A stretch of DNA of 64,000 nt, from the NCBI GenBank assembly GCA_009746045.1, contig RPFO01000389.1, positions 1,600,982 through 1,664,981 of the forward strand, in the 5' to 3' direction. Positions within the stretch are counted from its first letter, which is position 1. The number at the start of each line of letters is the position of its first letter. This DNA comes from Mesostigma viride. Its lineage: Eukaryota; Streptophyta; Mesostigmatophyceae; Mesostigmatales; Mesostigmataceae. The notes beneath the pieces were generated by a model, which searched no databases, was not told the DNA's origin, and was given only the letters and a program-made list of their open reading frames with translations. Both the position numbers and the translations under genes were made by a program. Below are positions 1 through 9,500 of the stretch, piece by piece.

Positions 1-430
1 TGCAAGCTAGGGGGGTAGTGCTGCCCGATTCGGGACACGCCCTGCCTAGAAGTTAGACCTGCTCAAAGCGGATGAACTCCTCACGTAGCTAGCTTCTTTT
101 CCTTTTCCTTCTGTGTGTGCATTTCCTTGCTGGGTGCTGTTTGACGTTAGCTAGTGGGTTAGCCGGTTCAGTGGGTTAGCTCCTTTTCTTCCTGTGTATA
201 CACGCGTTTCCTTGGAATGTTGTTTGATTACGTTAGCTAGGATTGACGGTTCAATAGGGCTGGATAGTGGGACGATTAGCGTCTCTTTAGACTACACCTC
301 TTTTCCGTGCATGTTGCTGTGTTTTCTTCTTGTATGCTTCCTCGTGCAGAATCTTGAGCCGGATGTTTATTTACCAACGGGCGCTGGTTTCAGGCGTCCT
401 CGGCATTTCGGTAACAATAAGCTACAATAA
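1..430 (+). other. Partial opposite-strand copy of the Ty3 family 5' leader
   Basis: The first ~100 bases match, on the plus strand, the minus-strand sequence at about 8550-8650: the last codons and stop of the RG-rich ORF (Lys-Leu-Gly then TAG), followed by the leader with TGCTGCCCG and GACCTGCTC blocks. The copies at the two ends of the Ty3 coding block are therefore inverted, not direct as LTRs should be. From about 100 to 430 the sequence is T-rich leader with two diverged repeats of a block containing TTTCCTTGGAATG-like and GTTAGCTAG motifs. The window edge cuts it, so a truncated second element in head-to-head orientation is as likely as a true inverted terminus. Confidence 0.5.
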
Positions 431-439
431 TGCTTAAGT

Positions 440-665
440 GTTTTCCTTGGTTTCCTTTTTATTTTATCCTTGATCAGATTTTAGATTATTCTTTCCTTTT
501 CCTTGCTAAAGTGGTTGCCACTTCCCTTTGTTTTTTTTTTGGTCATGCCCCATTTGACCTGAATTTATTTTCTTTTTGACCTTATTTTCTTTTATCCTTG
601 ATCTGATTTTATTTTAGTTTTGGTCAGATTTTTATTTTGTCCTTGACCAGATTTTTATCTTATCC
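440..665. repeat. Degenerate T-rich tandem repeat at the truncated integrase end
   Basis: Several imperfect copies of a roughly 22-25 bp unit resembling TTTATTTTGTCCTTGACCAG lie here. They replace the C-terminal part of the Ty3 integrase, so the reading frame at 632-680 runs into repeat-encoded residues before stopping. Confidence 0.55.
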
Positions 666-2090
666 TTGTTCTTGGCCTGAGCCTTTTGGTACCCTGAAAT
701 TGCGTGATCATGTGCATTTTTCATTTTATCTAGCAAGGCCTGCACACCTTCTACGGTATCCCGGGACACATCGTCCCTGTCCCGTAAAGGACTAGCTAAG
801 AGAGAGGTAGGAGTAAGAGGCTGTCTACCAGTATCTAGGAAGAAAGGCGTATAGCCATGCGCAGCCTGAGGGCAATTGTTAAGGGAGAACTCTACCAAGC
901 ATAGATAATCCTCCCAATCACTCCCCGAGCCGTTAACATAGTGCCTCAGCGCTTCTTCCACTACCCTATTAAGACGATCTACTAGATGAGAGGAGGAGGA
1001 GTGATAGGCAGTACCGAACGTAACCTTGGTACCGATAGCAGCGAAAAACTGCTGCCAAAAGTCAGAGGTAATTAGCTTATCTTTATCACTAATAAACTGC
1101 CTACTCAAACCATGATATCTATAGACGTTATTAAGGTATAGGCGTGCGCAATCGCGTGCGGTGAGTTCTAAGGGACACGGCACGAGATGACACATACGAG
1201 TAAAACGATCTACAAAAACAAGGATCTGGGCGTTACCTCTATCATTCTTCCTAAAAGGTCCTACAAAATCCATCATAATGGAGTCCCACGGCATGATGGG
1301 ATCAGGTAGGGTCCTAGGTTCTGCTATCTGTCCTACATTGTTGGGTTTCATCTCCTGGCAAGATTGACAGGTTCTAACATACTCATCTACATCCTTTAAA
1401 AGGGAAGGCCAGTAGTAAGAGCGGGCTACTAGGTCCCGTACCCGTTTACCACCCTGATGAGCAGCTAAGTCATGCAACTCAAAGAGCAAGGAGGAGCGAC
1501 AGATAGGAGGGACATACAGGCGCCATTGAGGGGGAGAATCTGCTATCTGCACATATAAAAACCCACCTACCAATTTACAAGGGTGCTTGCCTAATTGTTG
1601 GGGATGGGCGGCAATGGCAGCTAAAGCTTCCGGCTCAGTGGCCGTAAATCTACTAATAAGGCGTTCAAGATCAGAGGTAGGCATCGCTACAGAGGTATCC
1701 AGAACAGGTTTAAAGAGGTCTCCTACCGCCTTGCCATGCAAAGAGAAGGGGAGGTCCTAGAGGGACTATGTTATCATAAGACTTTCCTGACCTAGTCGCT
1801 ATATGGCTAAGCCGTATAGAAATTTTATTTTTCCCCTCCCCCCCCACCGAGACCACAGGAAGGGCCTCACACGGGAGAGAGAGTCCTACGTGAGAAAGGA
1901 GATCAGGCATGCGAACAGCTGTATGAAAGAGATAGGCATAGGATTCATCATCAGGTAGTTCACCATAAGGGGTTACACCCATAGTAGTAGGAACTATAGT
2001 ATTGAGAACATCCAGGTCCTCGAAAAAGGAGTAATCTGCGCGACGGGAGAGTGCATCTGGTACTATGTTATCTACACCCTTAACATACTG
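632..2090 (-). pseudogene. Ty3/gypsy integrase with RNase H-integrase linker (copy 1)
   Basis: Two overlapping frames (1710-1982 and 632-1741) carry the linker and then the integrase. An H2C2 zinc-binding module is visible (HDLAAHQGG to CQSCQ), then the core with MDFVGPF and ISDKDKL for the first two catalytic aspartates. The third acidic position reads HLVDRLNR, with Asp where related copies here (32.45 kb and 44.7 kb) have Glu. The C-terminus stops at GYQKAQAK and continues into low-complexity sequence, whereas copy 2 continues for about 170 more residues. A frame break near 1740 and the truncation make this copy non-functional. Family assignment is firm; inactivity is inferred. Confidence 0.85.
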
Positions 2091-2093
2091 AAG

Positions 2094-2563
2094 TTAAGAA
2101 GAAGAAAAAGGGGAAAACTGTGCTAAAAACTCCATCCAGCGCGCTTGACGAGGGGTAAGGTTGGGTTGGGAGAGAAGATGGGTAAGGGGACGGTGATCCG
2201 TTTGGATAACTAATCTATAAGGATCTATCTCACAGGGTTCATTCAGGCAAACATCAAATTGAGCAGAAAGTGCTGCCACGCGTGGCAACAATACACCACT
2301 GCTAAGAGTTCCTGCTGGTGTACGGGATAGTTACGCTTCGCAGGGAGCATTGTCCTAGAGATATACTCAATTGGCTGTAAGCCCTGACCCTGATCCTGGA
2401 GAAGGACGCCCCCTATAGCTACCTTACTAGCGTCTGTAGCTACCACAAAGGGTTTAGTAGTATCCGGTAGGATGAGTACGGGAGGAGAGAGGAGTAGGGA
2501 TTTTAGACACTGAAAAGCCGGCTGACATTCACTACTCCAGACAAAGGGGATATCCTTCTTTAA
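2094..2563 (-). pseudogene. Ty3 RNase H domain (copy 1, C-terminal part)
   Basis: Frames at 2243-2446 and 2094-2291 encode VATDASKVAIGGVLLQ, then the QQELLAVVYCCHAWQHFL helix and the QTDHRPLTHLL segment typical of Ty3/gypsy RNase H, with one frameshift near 2280. The domain is cut from the RT palm by the TTAA-flanked insertion. Removing that insertion and one TTAA restores an in-frame Leu-Leu-Lys-Lys-Asp-Ile-Pro-Phe junction, which matches the uninterrupted copy at about 36.83 kb. Confidence 0.85.
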
Positions 2564-4278
2564 CCCTTAATTTGTACTGAGTCCGTTTTCGTGGCGCCAG
2601 TTGAACTCGCGCCACTCTAACGGACTGAGTTTGTGGCAGAACCAGGCGCCGCGCCAAAAATAATTCAACGGTCAAACCTGGGGGGATCGAAAGATCTAGA
2701 CGTAAGCTATGCCTGGCACTATTCAGACCGTACTTTGGACAACTGGCCAGGGAGATATACTCAATCAAAGTTGGGGGGTACCATGGTCAAACGGGACCGA
2801 CGTGAATGAAAATAATTGACTTCCGCGGCTATGGCGGTGCAGGCAAATGACTGGTACGAGAGCATGGCTTGGAATTTTGAACTCAAATCTTGTAGTAATT
2901 ATCCTTGAGTGTTATAAAGGTTATATCTCTGGCCGTGAAGCGTCTGGATGTGCGCAAGTATGTCTCTAGGTTCTAATCGGTGCGGCAGATCCTGTCAGCG
3001 GTCAGGCGGTGACAGTGCGTATGCTACCTGTTGTTCGGCAGCAAACGTCCATATATTTGCGCGTGGATAGACTTGTTACGTTATTCTTGACATGTTTTAT
3101 TAGCGATGACGGCCAGGAAAGGTTCGAGGCTATGTCCGTGAGGTGGGAGTGATGGCTCCCGCACAGCAGGTAATCTGCGGTTTCGACCTGGTACGTATTA
3201 ACATGTTAGCGTTTATACATTACAGTACCAAGTCGTCCTATCGTTTATAAACTAGTTGTAGACATGTAATCGATGGTTTTTGCTTGTCGTTTTGTTGCTT
3301 TAGTGCTTGTACGCGTTCGCTTGTGATGGTTGGGGAATACCACTATGTCACGCAGATTTTGGACCAGATTTGATTGCTATTAGCTGAGGCTTCAACGAAA
3401 CCAGTGAAGTAGCGTTTGGTATTGTCTCTAAACATGGTGGGCTTGATAACGGGATGCTTTTCCCTGCACAGACATAGCGAGACAAGTGGTTTTCTGGCCT
3501 GCTCTAGGCATTTCTTCTTGGTTTGCTGGCCCAAGTTATCCTTCTGCTTGTGCGTCCATAATGCATGCAAGAAACATGAATGGCCAGGGCCTGCTTGCAT
3601 GGAAGCATAACCAGGTTAGTTCTTTTGTTTTTTCTATCATTGCCAATCATTGGAATTGCTTTATAGTGTGTTGGATGCATTGATAATGTAGCTCCTTGTG
3701 AACCCGTTATACACTTGGTTTGGGGCCTTGGCACAAGCTTTTTACTTGTTGTATAGCATGCTGTTGTGACTTTTAAGCTGGAAACGTGTTTGGGAATCCA
3801 TGTGTGGCCATCTATGATGTTTTGTGCCACGTTGGAATTGAATGCCTATACGGTAGTGCTAGCAAGACACCCCAAAATAACTGCGCCCGTTATAACGGTC
3901 TGAGCTATTTTGGGCTGTATGCTAGCTAGCCTGTGCAGTTCTATGGCATGTCATGTTGTGAATGCATCTATGGCATGCCTGTGATTATCTTAAACTCCCC
4001 TCAAAGGGCCAGGGTCGGCAGATTTTGAGAAATGGTCCATATTGCATTATATATCTCTTGAACCCCATCTGCACCGTACCCCCTTGGGGGGGTGCTATTT
4101 ATAGCAGCTGTGGGGCATAGATATGTGACCAATGACATGACCCCAAAGTTATTTGATATAAAAGCATCCTTGGTTCCAAGGGTGGGCCAGAAAATGTTAT
4201 TTGGCTAGATACTCTCATACTTACTAAGATGCCCATACTCAGTCCGTTCTGGTGGTTCCAGTTGACACAATTGAAGGG
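2564..4278. mobile_element. Non-autonomous TTAA-target DNA transposon #1 (piggyBac or Kolobok type)
   Basis: The element is flanked by TTAA at 2560-2563 and 4279-4282 and splits the Ty3 RT/RNase H region. Its ends start CCCTTAATTTGT on the left and CCCTTCAATTGT on the right (reverse complement), forming a short imperfect terminal inverted repeat. Subterminal copies of GGACTGAGT in both orientations lie within ~80 bp of each end. No transposase is visible; ORFs of 60-110 codons inside are not recognisable. TTAA targeting with CCCT ends is typical of piggyBac, and Kolobok elements also duplicate TTAA, so the superfamily is not settled. It postdates the Ty3 insertion. Confidence 0.85.
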
Positions 4279-4282
4279 TTAA

Positions 4283-4826
4283 TAAATGATTGATAGGGGC
4301 TGCTATAGTTGCGAAACGCGGGATAAAACGCCTATAGTAAGAGGCAATCCCTAGGAAACTACGTACACCTTTAACGTCGGTAGGGGTAGGCCATTCCTGA
4401 ATTGACTTAGTTTTATCCGGGTCGGTAGCGACCCCGGCATCTGACAAAACGTGTCCTAAAAATGGTACACTCCTACCAGAACGAACTTTAGCACAGCGAG
4501 CCCACAAAGAATTTTCAGCCATTATTTCTGAGACTTTCTTTAAATCACGTAGGTGCGTTTCAAAATCAGGGGAGTAAATAAGGATATCATCAAGTAAGCT
4601 TGAGCACAAGAACGATCGTGCTCAGATAAAGAAACAGAGGAGAAGGAAGGATCCTTTAAATCAGATGACACTTGAGGAAGGTGAGAATTACCCATAACAG
4701 GTCTAAGCACTTCATTCATTAACATTTGAAAAGAGGCAGGAGAGTTACAGAGTCCCATAGCCGCTACTCTAAACTGGTAATGACCAAAAGGGGTAGCTAA
4801 GGCGGTTTTATGGCAATCCTCCGGCG
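4283..4826 (-). pseudogene. Ty3 reverse transcriptase palm/thumb (copy 1, frameshifted)
   Basis: The segment encodes MGLCNSPASFQMLMNEVL, then the catalytic region and SFLGIASYYRRFIPRFATIAAPINHL of Ty3-type RT. At the YLDD box one nucleotide is missing relative to copy 2, so the frame changes from AYLMIS to LLDDILIYSPDF inside the active-site motif. A stretch of about 25 residues (containing SDLKDPSFSSVS and EHDRSCAQA) sits immediately before YLDD in both copies and is not usual in Ty3 RT. Clearly RT, clearly broken here. Confidence 0.88.
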
Positions 4827-5879
4827 CTATATGCAGTTGCCAAAAACCATCCGCACAATCCAGTACCGTGAAACAGGTGGAACCTTATCAAATATATCAT
4901 CAATACGAGGTAGAGGGTATTTAGACTTCACAGTAATATCATTTAACTTCCTATAATCAGTTACTAGGCGAAACTTGCCATTTGGCTTAGGAACTAACAG
5001 GACACCAGCTGAGTAGGGGGAGTTACTAGGCTCTATCAATCCTGCTTCTAATAGTGACACTAAAATCTGTTTTAATTCCTTTAACTCGGTAGGGCCCATT
5101 CTATACATCGGAGAGTGCGTAGGAACTGCACCGTCCTTGATAACTACACGGTGTAAAACAGAACGAGGAGGAGGATAAGAAGGAGTCTTTTCTTCAAAAA
5201 CTTTTGAGGAATCTATCACAGCCATGTATCGTACTATTTCATTTTCAGTAAATCCCACTCCTATTGTATCCACTGTGTTTACATCTATATCCACACTATT
5301 ATTAGTGATAGGTATCTCCTGTACTTCTAACTGAAGGAACATACATAATAGGTATCCATATTCCTTTAGTTCAGATCGCAATTCATCATTGGACATTAAT
5401 ACTTCAGGTATAGGTCTTACAGGAGGATCAACAGGTGTAGGAGGAGTAATATCTACCAAGGATAAATTTTCTAATCTATAATGACGTTCCGGTACCCAGT
5501 AAGAGCTATCTGGAAACCAAATGACCATGGTATCATAATTAATAGTAATCTTATTATCCTGGTGCCAATCTAATCCTAGTAATACATCAGCGGTAGTGAT
5601 AGGGCCTATAGTGGCCGTCAGGTTGACAGTACGTCCTTGTATGACCAGGGGAAGGGACACCGTACCCGGGGAATGACTGGTGCGACCGTCAGCATAATGG
5701 ACAGTGACAGTTTTGGTGTGAGGGATAGGGACTAGTCCTAAACGCCTAACTAGGGCCTCGCTCACAAAGGAGCTAGCCGCACCGCTATCCACTAACACAG
5801 AGACGTTCAAAAGTTCATCAGCATGCAAGAAGGGGTCTACAACAGTATGGGGAACGGTTAAGCCACCATTCAAAAACAT
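4827..5879 (-). CDS. Ty3 retropepsin plus RT fingers (pol N-terminal part)
   Basis: A 350-codon frame opens with the aspartic protease: VLVDSGAASSFVSEALV (active-site DSGA near residue 30) and ADVLLGLDWH, the second conserved retropepsin block. A linker follows, then RT fingers: LLEAGLIEPSNSPYSAGVLL, KPNGKFRLVTDYRKLN and KYPLPRIDDI. The frame is lost near 4880, where LDCADGFWQL should follow; the continuation is in another frame at 4540-4826. Order PR-RT-RH-IN marks Ty3/gypsy. Gag lies about 125 bp upstream, and no continuous gag-pol frame is visible. Confidence 0.88.
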   Translation of the reverse strand: MFLNGGLTVPHTVVDPFLHADELLNVSVLVDSGAASSFVSEALVRRLGLVPIPHTKTVTVHYADGRTSHSPGTVSLPLVIQGRTVNLTATIGPITTADVLLGLDWHQDNKITINYDTMVIWFPDSSYWVPERHYRLENLSLVDITPPTPVDPPVRPIPEVLMSNDELRSELKEYGYLLCMFLQLEVQEIPITNNSVDIDVNTVDTIGVGFTENEIVRYMAVIDSSKVFEEKTPSYPPPRSVLHRVVIKDGAVPTHSPMYRMGPTELKELKQILVSLLEAGLIEPSNSPYSAGVLLVPKPNGKFRLVTDYRKLNDITVKSKYPLPRIDDIFDKVPPVSRYWIVRMVFGNCI

Positions 5880-6004
5880 AAGAGGACGGACACGTAGTGG
5901 TAGGGATGATTCAGCTCCTACAGAGGTTATAAAAACAGGCAGGCAAAAATTATTATCTGGGGTACTATCTAAGGACCTGTCCAGGTTACCCCCGGCTGAC
6001 AGGC

Positions 6005-7726
6005 CTACTGTTCCCCCTCCCCCACCAAATCCATAGGAACTAACCCCGAAGAAGACCCTGGCGAAAAAGCCACTGCTGGAGGGTCACGAGGGAGAGAAGA
6101 GGGTGCGGGAGCCTGATTATCATAGGGGAACCCTGGGGGTCCTGTCTGCACAGCATTCAGCCTACTAGGGGTAGCTGAGGGAATGCGTCCTGGAGTGGGA
6201 CGAATAGGAGCACGCTGAGGGGTACGAGGAGGGCGAGCGTCGGGATGAGGGGGAGCACCCGAAAGGAACTTGGGGCACTCACGTTTAAGATGACCTACTT
6301 CCTTACAATGATAGCATGTGATATGAGAGACATCCAGAGCTGAAAGGTCCGTAACGCAAATATCTAATTCTTCTACATAGGAGTTCTCCTCCTCAGGGGT
6401 AAGGCTAATGTTATTAATACGGGAACGGGTAGGAAGAGAAGGAGTGGTGAAGAAATCTGCTACTCGTAAGAGATGCTGACGCACATGCTTGAGGGGTAGA
6501 TCAGTAAAACGGTAGGCAGAGAACTGGCGCTTTACCTCACGTAATAAGGGTCTACTGAGGCCTTGTAGGAAACGAGCACGTACTTCTGCGCCCGACAAAT
6601 CCCTAATTCGTACCATCTGTGCATCAAATTCTTTCATATACTCCTTAAACGATTTAGTACCCTGCTGCAAGGTACCAAAGGCTAATCTATCCTGCCAATC
6701 TGCATCAGGAGGGACTAAATGGCTCTCTAACCGCTTAAACAATTCTGCTACTGAGTTAGGGTAGGCATGAGAGGCCAAAGACTCACACTGGATGAGGTTA
6801 GCAAGCTCAGGAGTAATACAGGTAGTAAGATAGTGAGGGACTAGTACAGCATCAGAGAGACGCCATCTATTATGATTTTGCCACGACTCTGTATTCTGGG
6901 TAAGCAACATAATAAAAGTGAAAAACTGTTGAGGGGTAGACTTAACATCCAACTTGGGTAGGTTAGCAAAGAGGGGAAGAGCAGGGGGCTTAGGGGGATT
7001 AGAAGGGTAAGATTTACCCATAGGACCACTGTCTTCCACTGCTACATACGAGGGATAGAAGGAAGGAAGAGGAAAGGTTTTGGATAGGGGTCTAGAAGGG
7101 GCCACCGTTTCAGGATGGTGCCCATAGGAGAAGGGAACAGTATATTGCTCACGAAGGGAGGAGTAGGCAAAATGATCATAGTTTCTGTCATCTAGAGGCA
7201 TGGTGCTGAAATCACTATTAACTTCTAAATCAGCCACACGGGTAGGGACCTGGGCAGCCTCGTAGGCCGTATCAGGGTAGGACCAAGAAGCAGGGGGATA
7301 AAAGGGAACTGCACTAGGGCGCCCAGAAGGGCCGACAGGGGCAGAGGTACGACCCGTGTTAAAAGCAGGGATGGAAGGCACAGGGTGGGGAGGAGGCCTA
7401 GAAGCATTGTCAGGGAGTGAGGACCTAATTGAAGGTTGAGCCAAGGTTGCAGGAGGGGCAGGGGCCTGGTTCATAGCAAAAGAGGGTTCATCACTAAATC
7501 TGACACGTTGTTCAAAGGTAGGTGGGGTAATTGAGGGACGACGGCGACCACCAGTAACAGGAGAAGGAGGTGAGGTACGCAGATTACCTTGAGGAGTGAG
7601 ATGGTGCACCGTTTCCAAGGAGTCCCGTCGGTTACCACGAGTATTGTTATTGTTATTAGTAGTATTATTATTATTAGTAGTAGTATTGGTAGGTATAGGC
7701 GACATATCTCCACCCACTGGATCCAT
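6005..7726 (-). CDS. Ty3/gypsy Gag polyprotein (573 aa)
   Basis: The start ATG at 7726 is followed by an Asn/Thr- and Pro-rich N-terminus (about residues 1-200). A capsid-like middle follows (residues ~240-430, containing LPLFANLPKLD and FKEYMKEFDAQMVRIRDLSG), as in retrotransposon Gag. A CCHC knuckle reads CYHCKEVGHLKREC near residue 480. The tail is Pro-rich, with PMDLVGEGEQ just before the stop. The frame is intact, unlike most of this element. It would bind the genomic RNA and build virus-like particles in the cytoplasm. Protease/RT follows on the same strand. Confidence 0.9.
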   Translation of the reverse strand: MDPVGGDMSPIPTNTTTNNNNTTNNNNNTRGNRRDSLETVHHLTPQGNLRTSPPSPVTGGRRRPSITPPTFEQRVRFSDEPSFAMNQAPAPPATLAQPSIRSSLPDNASRPPPHPVPSIPAFNTGRTSAPVGPSGRPSAVPFYPPASWSYPDTAYEAAQVPTRVADLEVNSDFSTMPLDDRNYDHFAYSSLREQYTVPFSYGHHPETVAPSRPLSKTFPLPSFYPSYVAVEDSGPMGKSYPSNPPKPPALPLFANLPKLDVKSTPQQFFTFIMLLTQNTESWQNHNRWRLSDAVLVPHYLTTCITPELANLIQCESLASHAYPNSVAELFKRLESHLVPPDADWQDRLAFGTLQQGTKSFKEYMKEFDAQMVRIRDLSGAEVRARFLQGLSRPLLREVKRQFSAYRFTDLPLKHVRQHLLRVADFFTTPSLPTRSRINNISLTPEEENSYVEELDICVTDLSALDVSHITCYHCKEVGHLKRECPKFLSGAPPHPDARPPRTPQRAPIRPTPGRIPSATPSRLNAVQTGPPGFPYDNQAPAPSSLPRDPPAVAFSPGSSSGLVPMDLVGEGEQ

Positions 7727-7848
7727 CTTTAATTAAGTAAAGGAAAGAAAACAACAAACGTTGCCTTAAGAAAGGAATAGGAATCTAAATGAAGCAATAA
7801 AGGAAAAAGGAAAAACCTTGAATGTCTTAAGCAAAGAAACAATTAAAA

Positions 7849-8241
7849 TCAATCCTTTTTAACCACAGTAATGGATAGGGAACCAAACTCTAAGGTGAGA
7901 GGAGTATCTGAGCTAGATGAGGATGCAGCCCGTTTAGGGGGAGAAGAAGGAGGAGTAGCAAAGACTAGAGATTCCACTGGAGGACGACCATGAGGGATAG
8001 AGCGTACATGTAGGCCTAAATCTGATTCACTATGGTCTATAAGGAACTGCTGAGCTTCTTCAAAGGTCACAAATTTCTTATACCTAATTACGTTGTATAC
8101 ACGGTTCTGAACTATCTTCCTAGCGTCGGACCAAGAAAGGAAAATGGCGGACCATTGAGGCGTAATCACTACGTAATATTTGGCTAAGCTATTATCGCTG
8201 GAAGAATGGGAAGGAGCAGTAAAAGCACGACGCTGGCTCAT
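7849..8241 (-). CDS. Small viroplasmin / RNase H1 N-terminal-domain protein upstream of gag (130 aa)
   Basis: Residues ~20-70 contain AKYYVVITPQWSAIFLSW, then SDARKIVQ and YKKFVTFEEAQQFL. This matches the viroplasmin / RNase HI N-terminal fold (Cauli_VI type), whose hallmarks are YYVV, a Trp in the GI(F/Y)xSW block, and a YKKF-T-EEA-FL end. In RNase H1 this module binds RNA/DNA hybrids. The remainder is a Ser/Pro-rich tail. It has its own ATG and lies 122 bp upstream of gag on the same strand, so it may be an extra element-encoded ORF. A captured host exon is the alternative. Domain call from motifs, function inferred. Confidence 0.72.
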   Translation of the reverse strand: MSQRRAFTAPSHSSSDNSLAKYYVVITPQWSAIFLSWSDARKIVQNRVYNVIRYKKFVTFEEAQQFLIDHSESDLGLHVRSIPHGRPPVESLVFATPPSSPPKRAASSSSSDTPLTLEFGSLSITVVKKD

Positions 8242-8630
8242 GGTAACGCACCTGGTGGGTCTTGTGGCGTCACGCTAGCAGTAGGAGGAGTAGGCGACTT
8301 ATCTGGTTGATCTGGAGCACCGAAAGCAGCACGAGGGCGGCAATAATCCAGCTCTCGTCCTAAAATCAGCGACCAGTCCCTCTGCGGGTGCGGCCGTCTA
8401 ATAAAACAGCAGCACGAAGGAAAAGGTATAGTCTACCACGACGCTACTCGTCTCACTGTTGCCGAACCAAACAATTATCCTCTATCTACGACAGGAAGAC
8501 AATTATCCTCTATCTACGACAGGAAGAAAACTTGCGCAGGAAAACAAAGCGAAGGAGCTATCTACGAAAGGGTTTATCCGCTACGAGCAGGTCTAGCATC
8601 TAGGCAGATCGTGTCCCGAACCGGGCAGCA
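8242..8630 (-). other. Leader between RG-rich ORF and viroplasmin ORF
   Basis: No ORF is supported here. The stretch is GC-mixed leader on the minus strand, with related sequence at 1-100 on the opposite strand. TTTTATTAG near 8400 (minus) could be a splice acceptor, but nothing confirms an intron. Confidence 0.4.
8471..8526. repeat. Perfect 28-bp tandem duplication
   Basis: Two exact head-to-tail copies of a 28-bp unit starting ACAATTATCCTC and ending ACAGGAAG lie in the element leader. This is a simple slippage or recombination duplication with no evident role. Confidence 0.9.
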
Positions 8631-8933
8631 CTACTCTCCCAGCTTGACGGCGACCCGCCCATTACCTGTCAAGAAAGTGTCGTCTTCGTATCCCTGGACG
8701 CGGAAGGGTTCTTGCAAAGGCGTATGTGACAAAGGACCGTCGTCTCGTTCTCTACCTACGAAAGTTCCTCCGGAACCATTGTTACGTCCTAAACTTCTAC
8801 CTCCACCTCTACCTCTACTGGGCCTGATACTACCTAAATTGGTCAGGCCTCCTCTACTCAAACCCCTAGCGAAAGACGAACGAGACGGAGCTGATCTCAA
8901 TGCATTCACGTATGTGTTGCTATAATACGCCAT
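8631..8933 (-). CDS. RG/GGR-rich small protein starting MAYYS (100 aa), unknown function
   Basis: The ATG at 8933 begins MAYYSNTYVNALRS, followed by GLSRGGLTNLGSIR and a GRGGGR box. The same start, GLSRGGLTNLGSIR core and Arg/Gly box recur at 24202-24378 with several substitutions, so the coding frame itself appears conserved between diverged copies. RG-rich boxes often bind RNA, so a nucleic-acid-binding role is possible but unproven. It sits 5' of the viroplasmin and gag ORFs on the same strand, and its C-terminal codons reappear inverted at positions 1-17. I do not recognise the family. Confidence 0.5.
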   Translation of the reverse strand: MAYYSNTYVNALRSAPSRSSFARGLSRGGLTNLGSIRPSRGRGGGRSLGRNNGSGGTFVGRERDDGPLSHTPLQEPFRVQGYEDDTFLTGNGRVAVKLGE

Positions 8934-9350
8934 ACAACCATTTACCCGAACCCGTTTATTCCAGGAATAGAGGAAGGAAACACACTACACTGCCGTGACC
9001 CAAGCCTATATGTGTTAATTCATTTAACACACGCCGAGTGACCACACGAGGGGTAGAACGTGCATAAATGGTCACCAACGGTCCAACATGCTCGGGCCGA
9101 CCTGGCCCTCGCCTACAGATGCACAGACAGATGCACAGATGCACGCTGGTCCACTACATTCTACCAAAGGATAAGGACCACTAATAAAGTACGCGGCGCG
9201 GCGCCCAAAAGCACCCAATGTACCACAGTACTGTTACGAGGACAATAGTGTCCCAGTTGGAACTACACGTAAACCTAGGAACGATCGAGGCAAAAGACCT
9301 AATTTACGTCCGTAACTACAACGAATTGTTACGCGACGTAACAGCGCCCT
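8934..9350 (-). promoter_or_regulatory. Conserved arm upstream of the MAYYS ORF (probable promoter/5' end)
   Basis: About 400 bp ending in TTGTTACGCGACGTA are closely similar to 24383-24766 and, inverted, to 23849-24225. It is the region immediately 5' of the MAYYS start in both loci and contains long conserved blocks (TAGAACGTGCATAAATG, ATGCTCGGGCCGAC). A promoter role is inferred only from position and conservation. Confidence 0.45.
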
Positions 9351-9427
9351 CCCTCCTTCTCGCTGTGTATATAGGGTTGAAGGTTCCTTTACTCTGTATT
9401 GGCACCCACGTGACGCAGTCACGTGTT

Positions 9428-9451
9428 TGTTATTATTATGATTACTACTAC

Positions 9452-9500
<49 letters not shown>
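9428..9500. repeat. (ATT)n microsatellite
   Basis: An almost pure trinucleotide run of TAT/ATT, about 70 bp long, follows a near-palindrome CACGTGACGCAGTCACGTG at 9407-9425. That same 19-mer occurs again at 15785-15803, also followed by a simple repeat. Confidence 0.95.
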
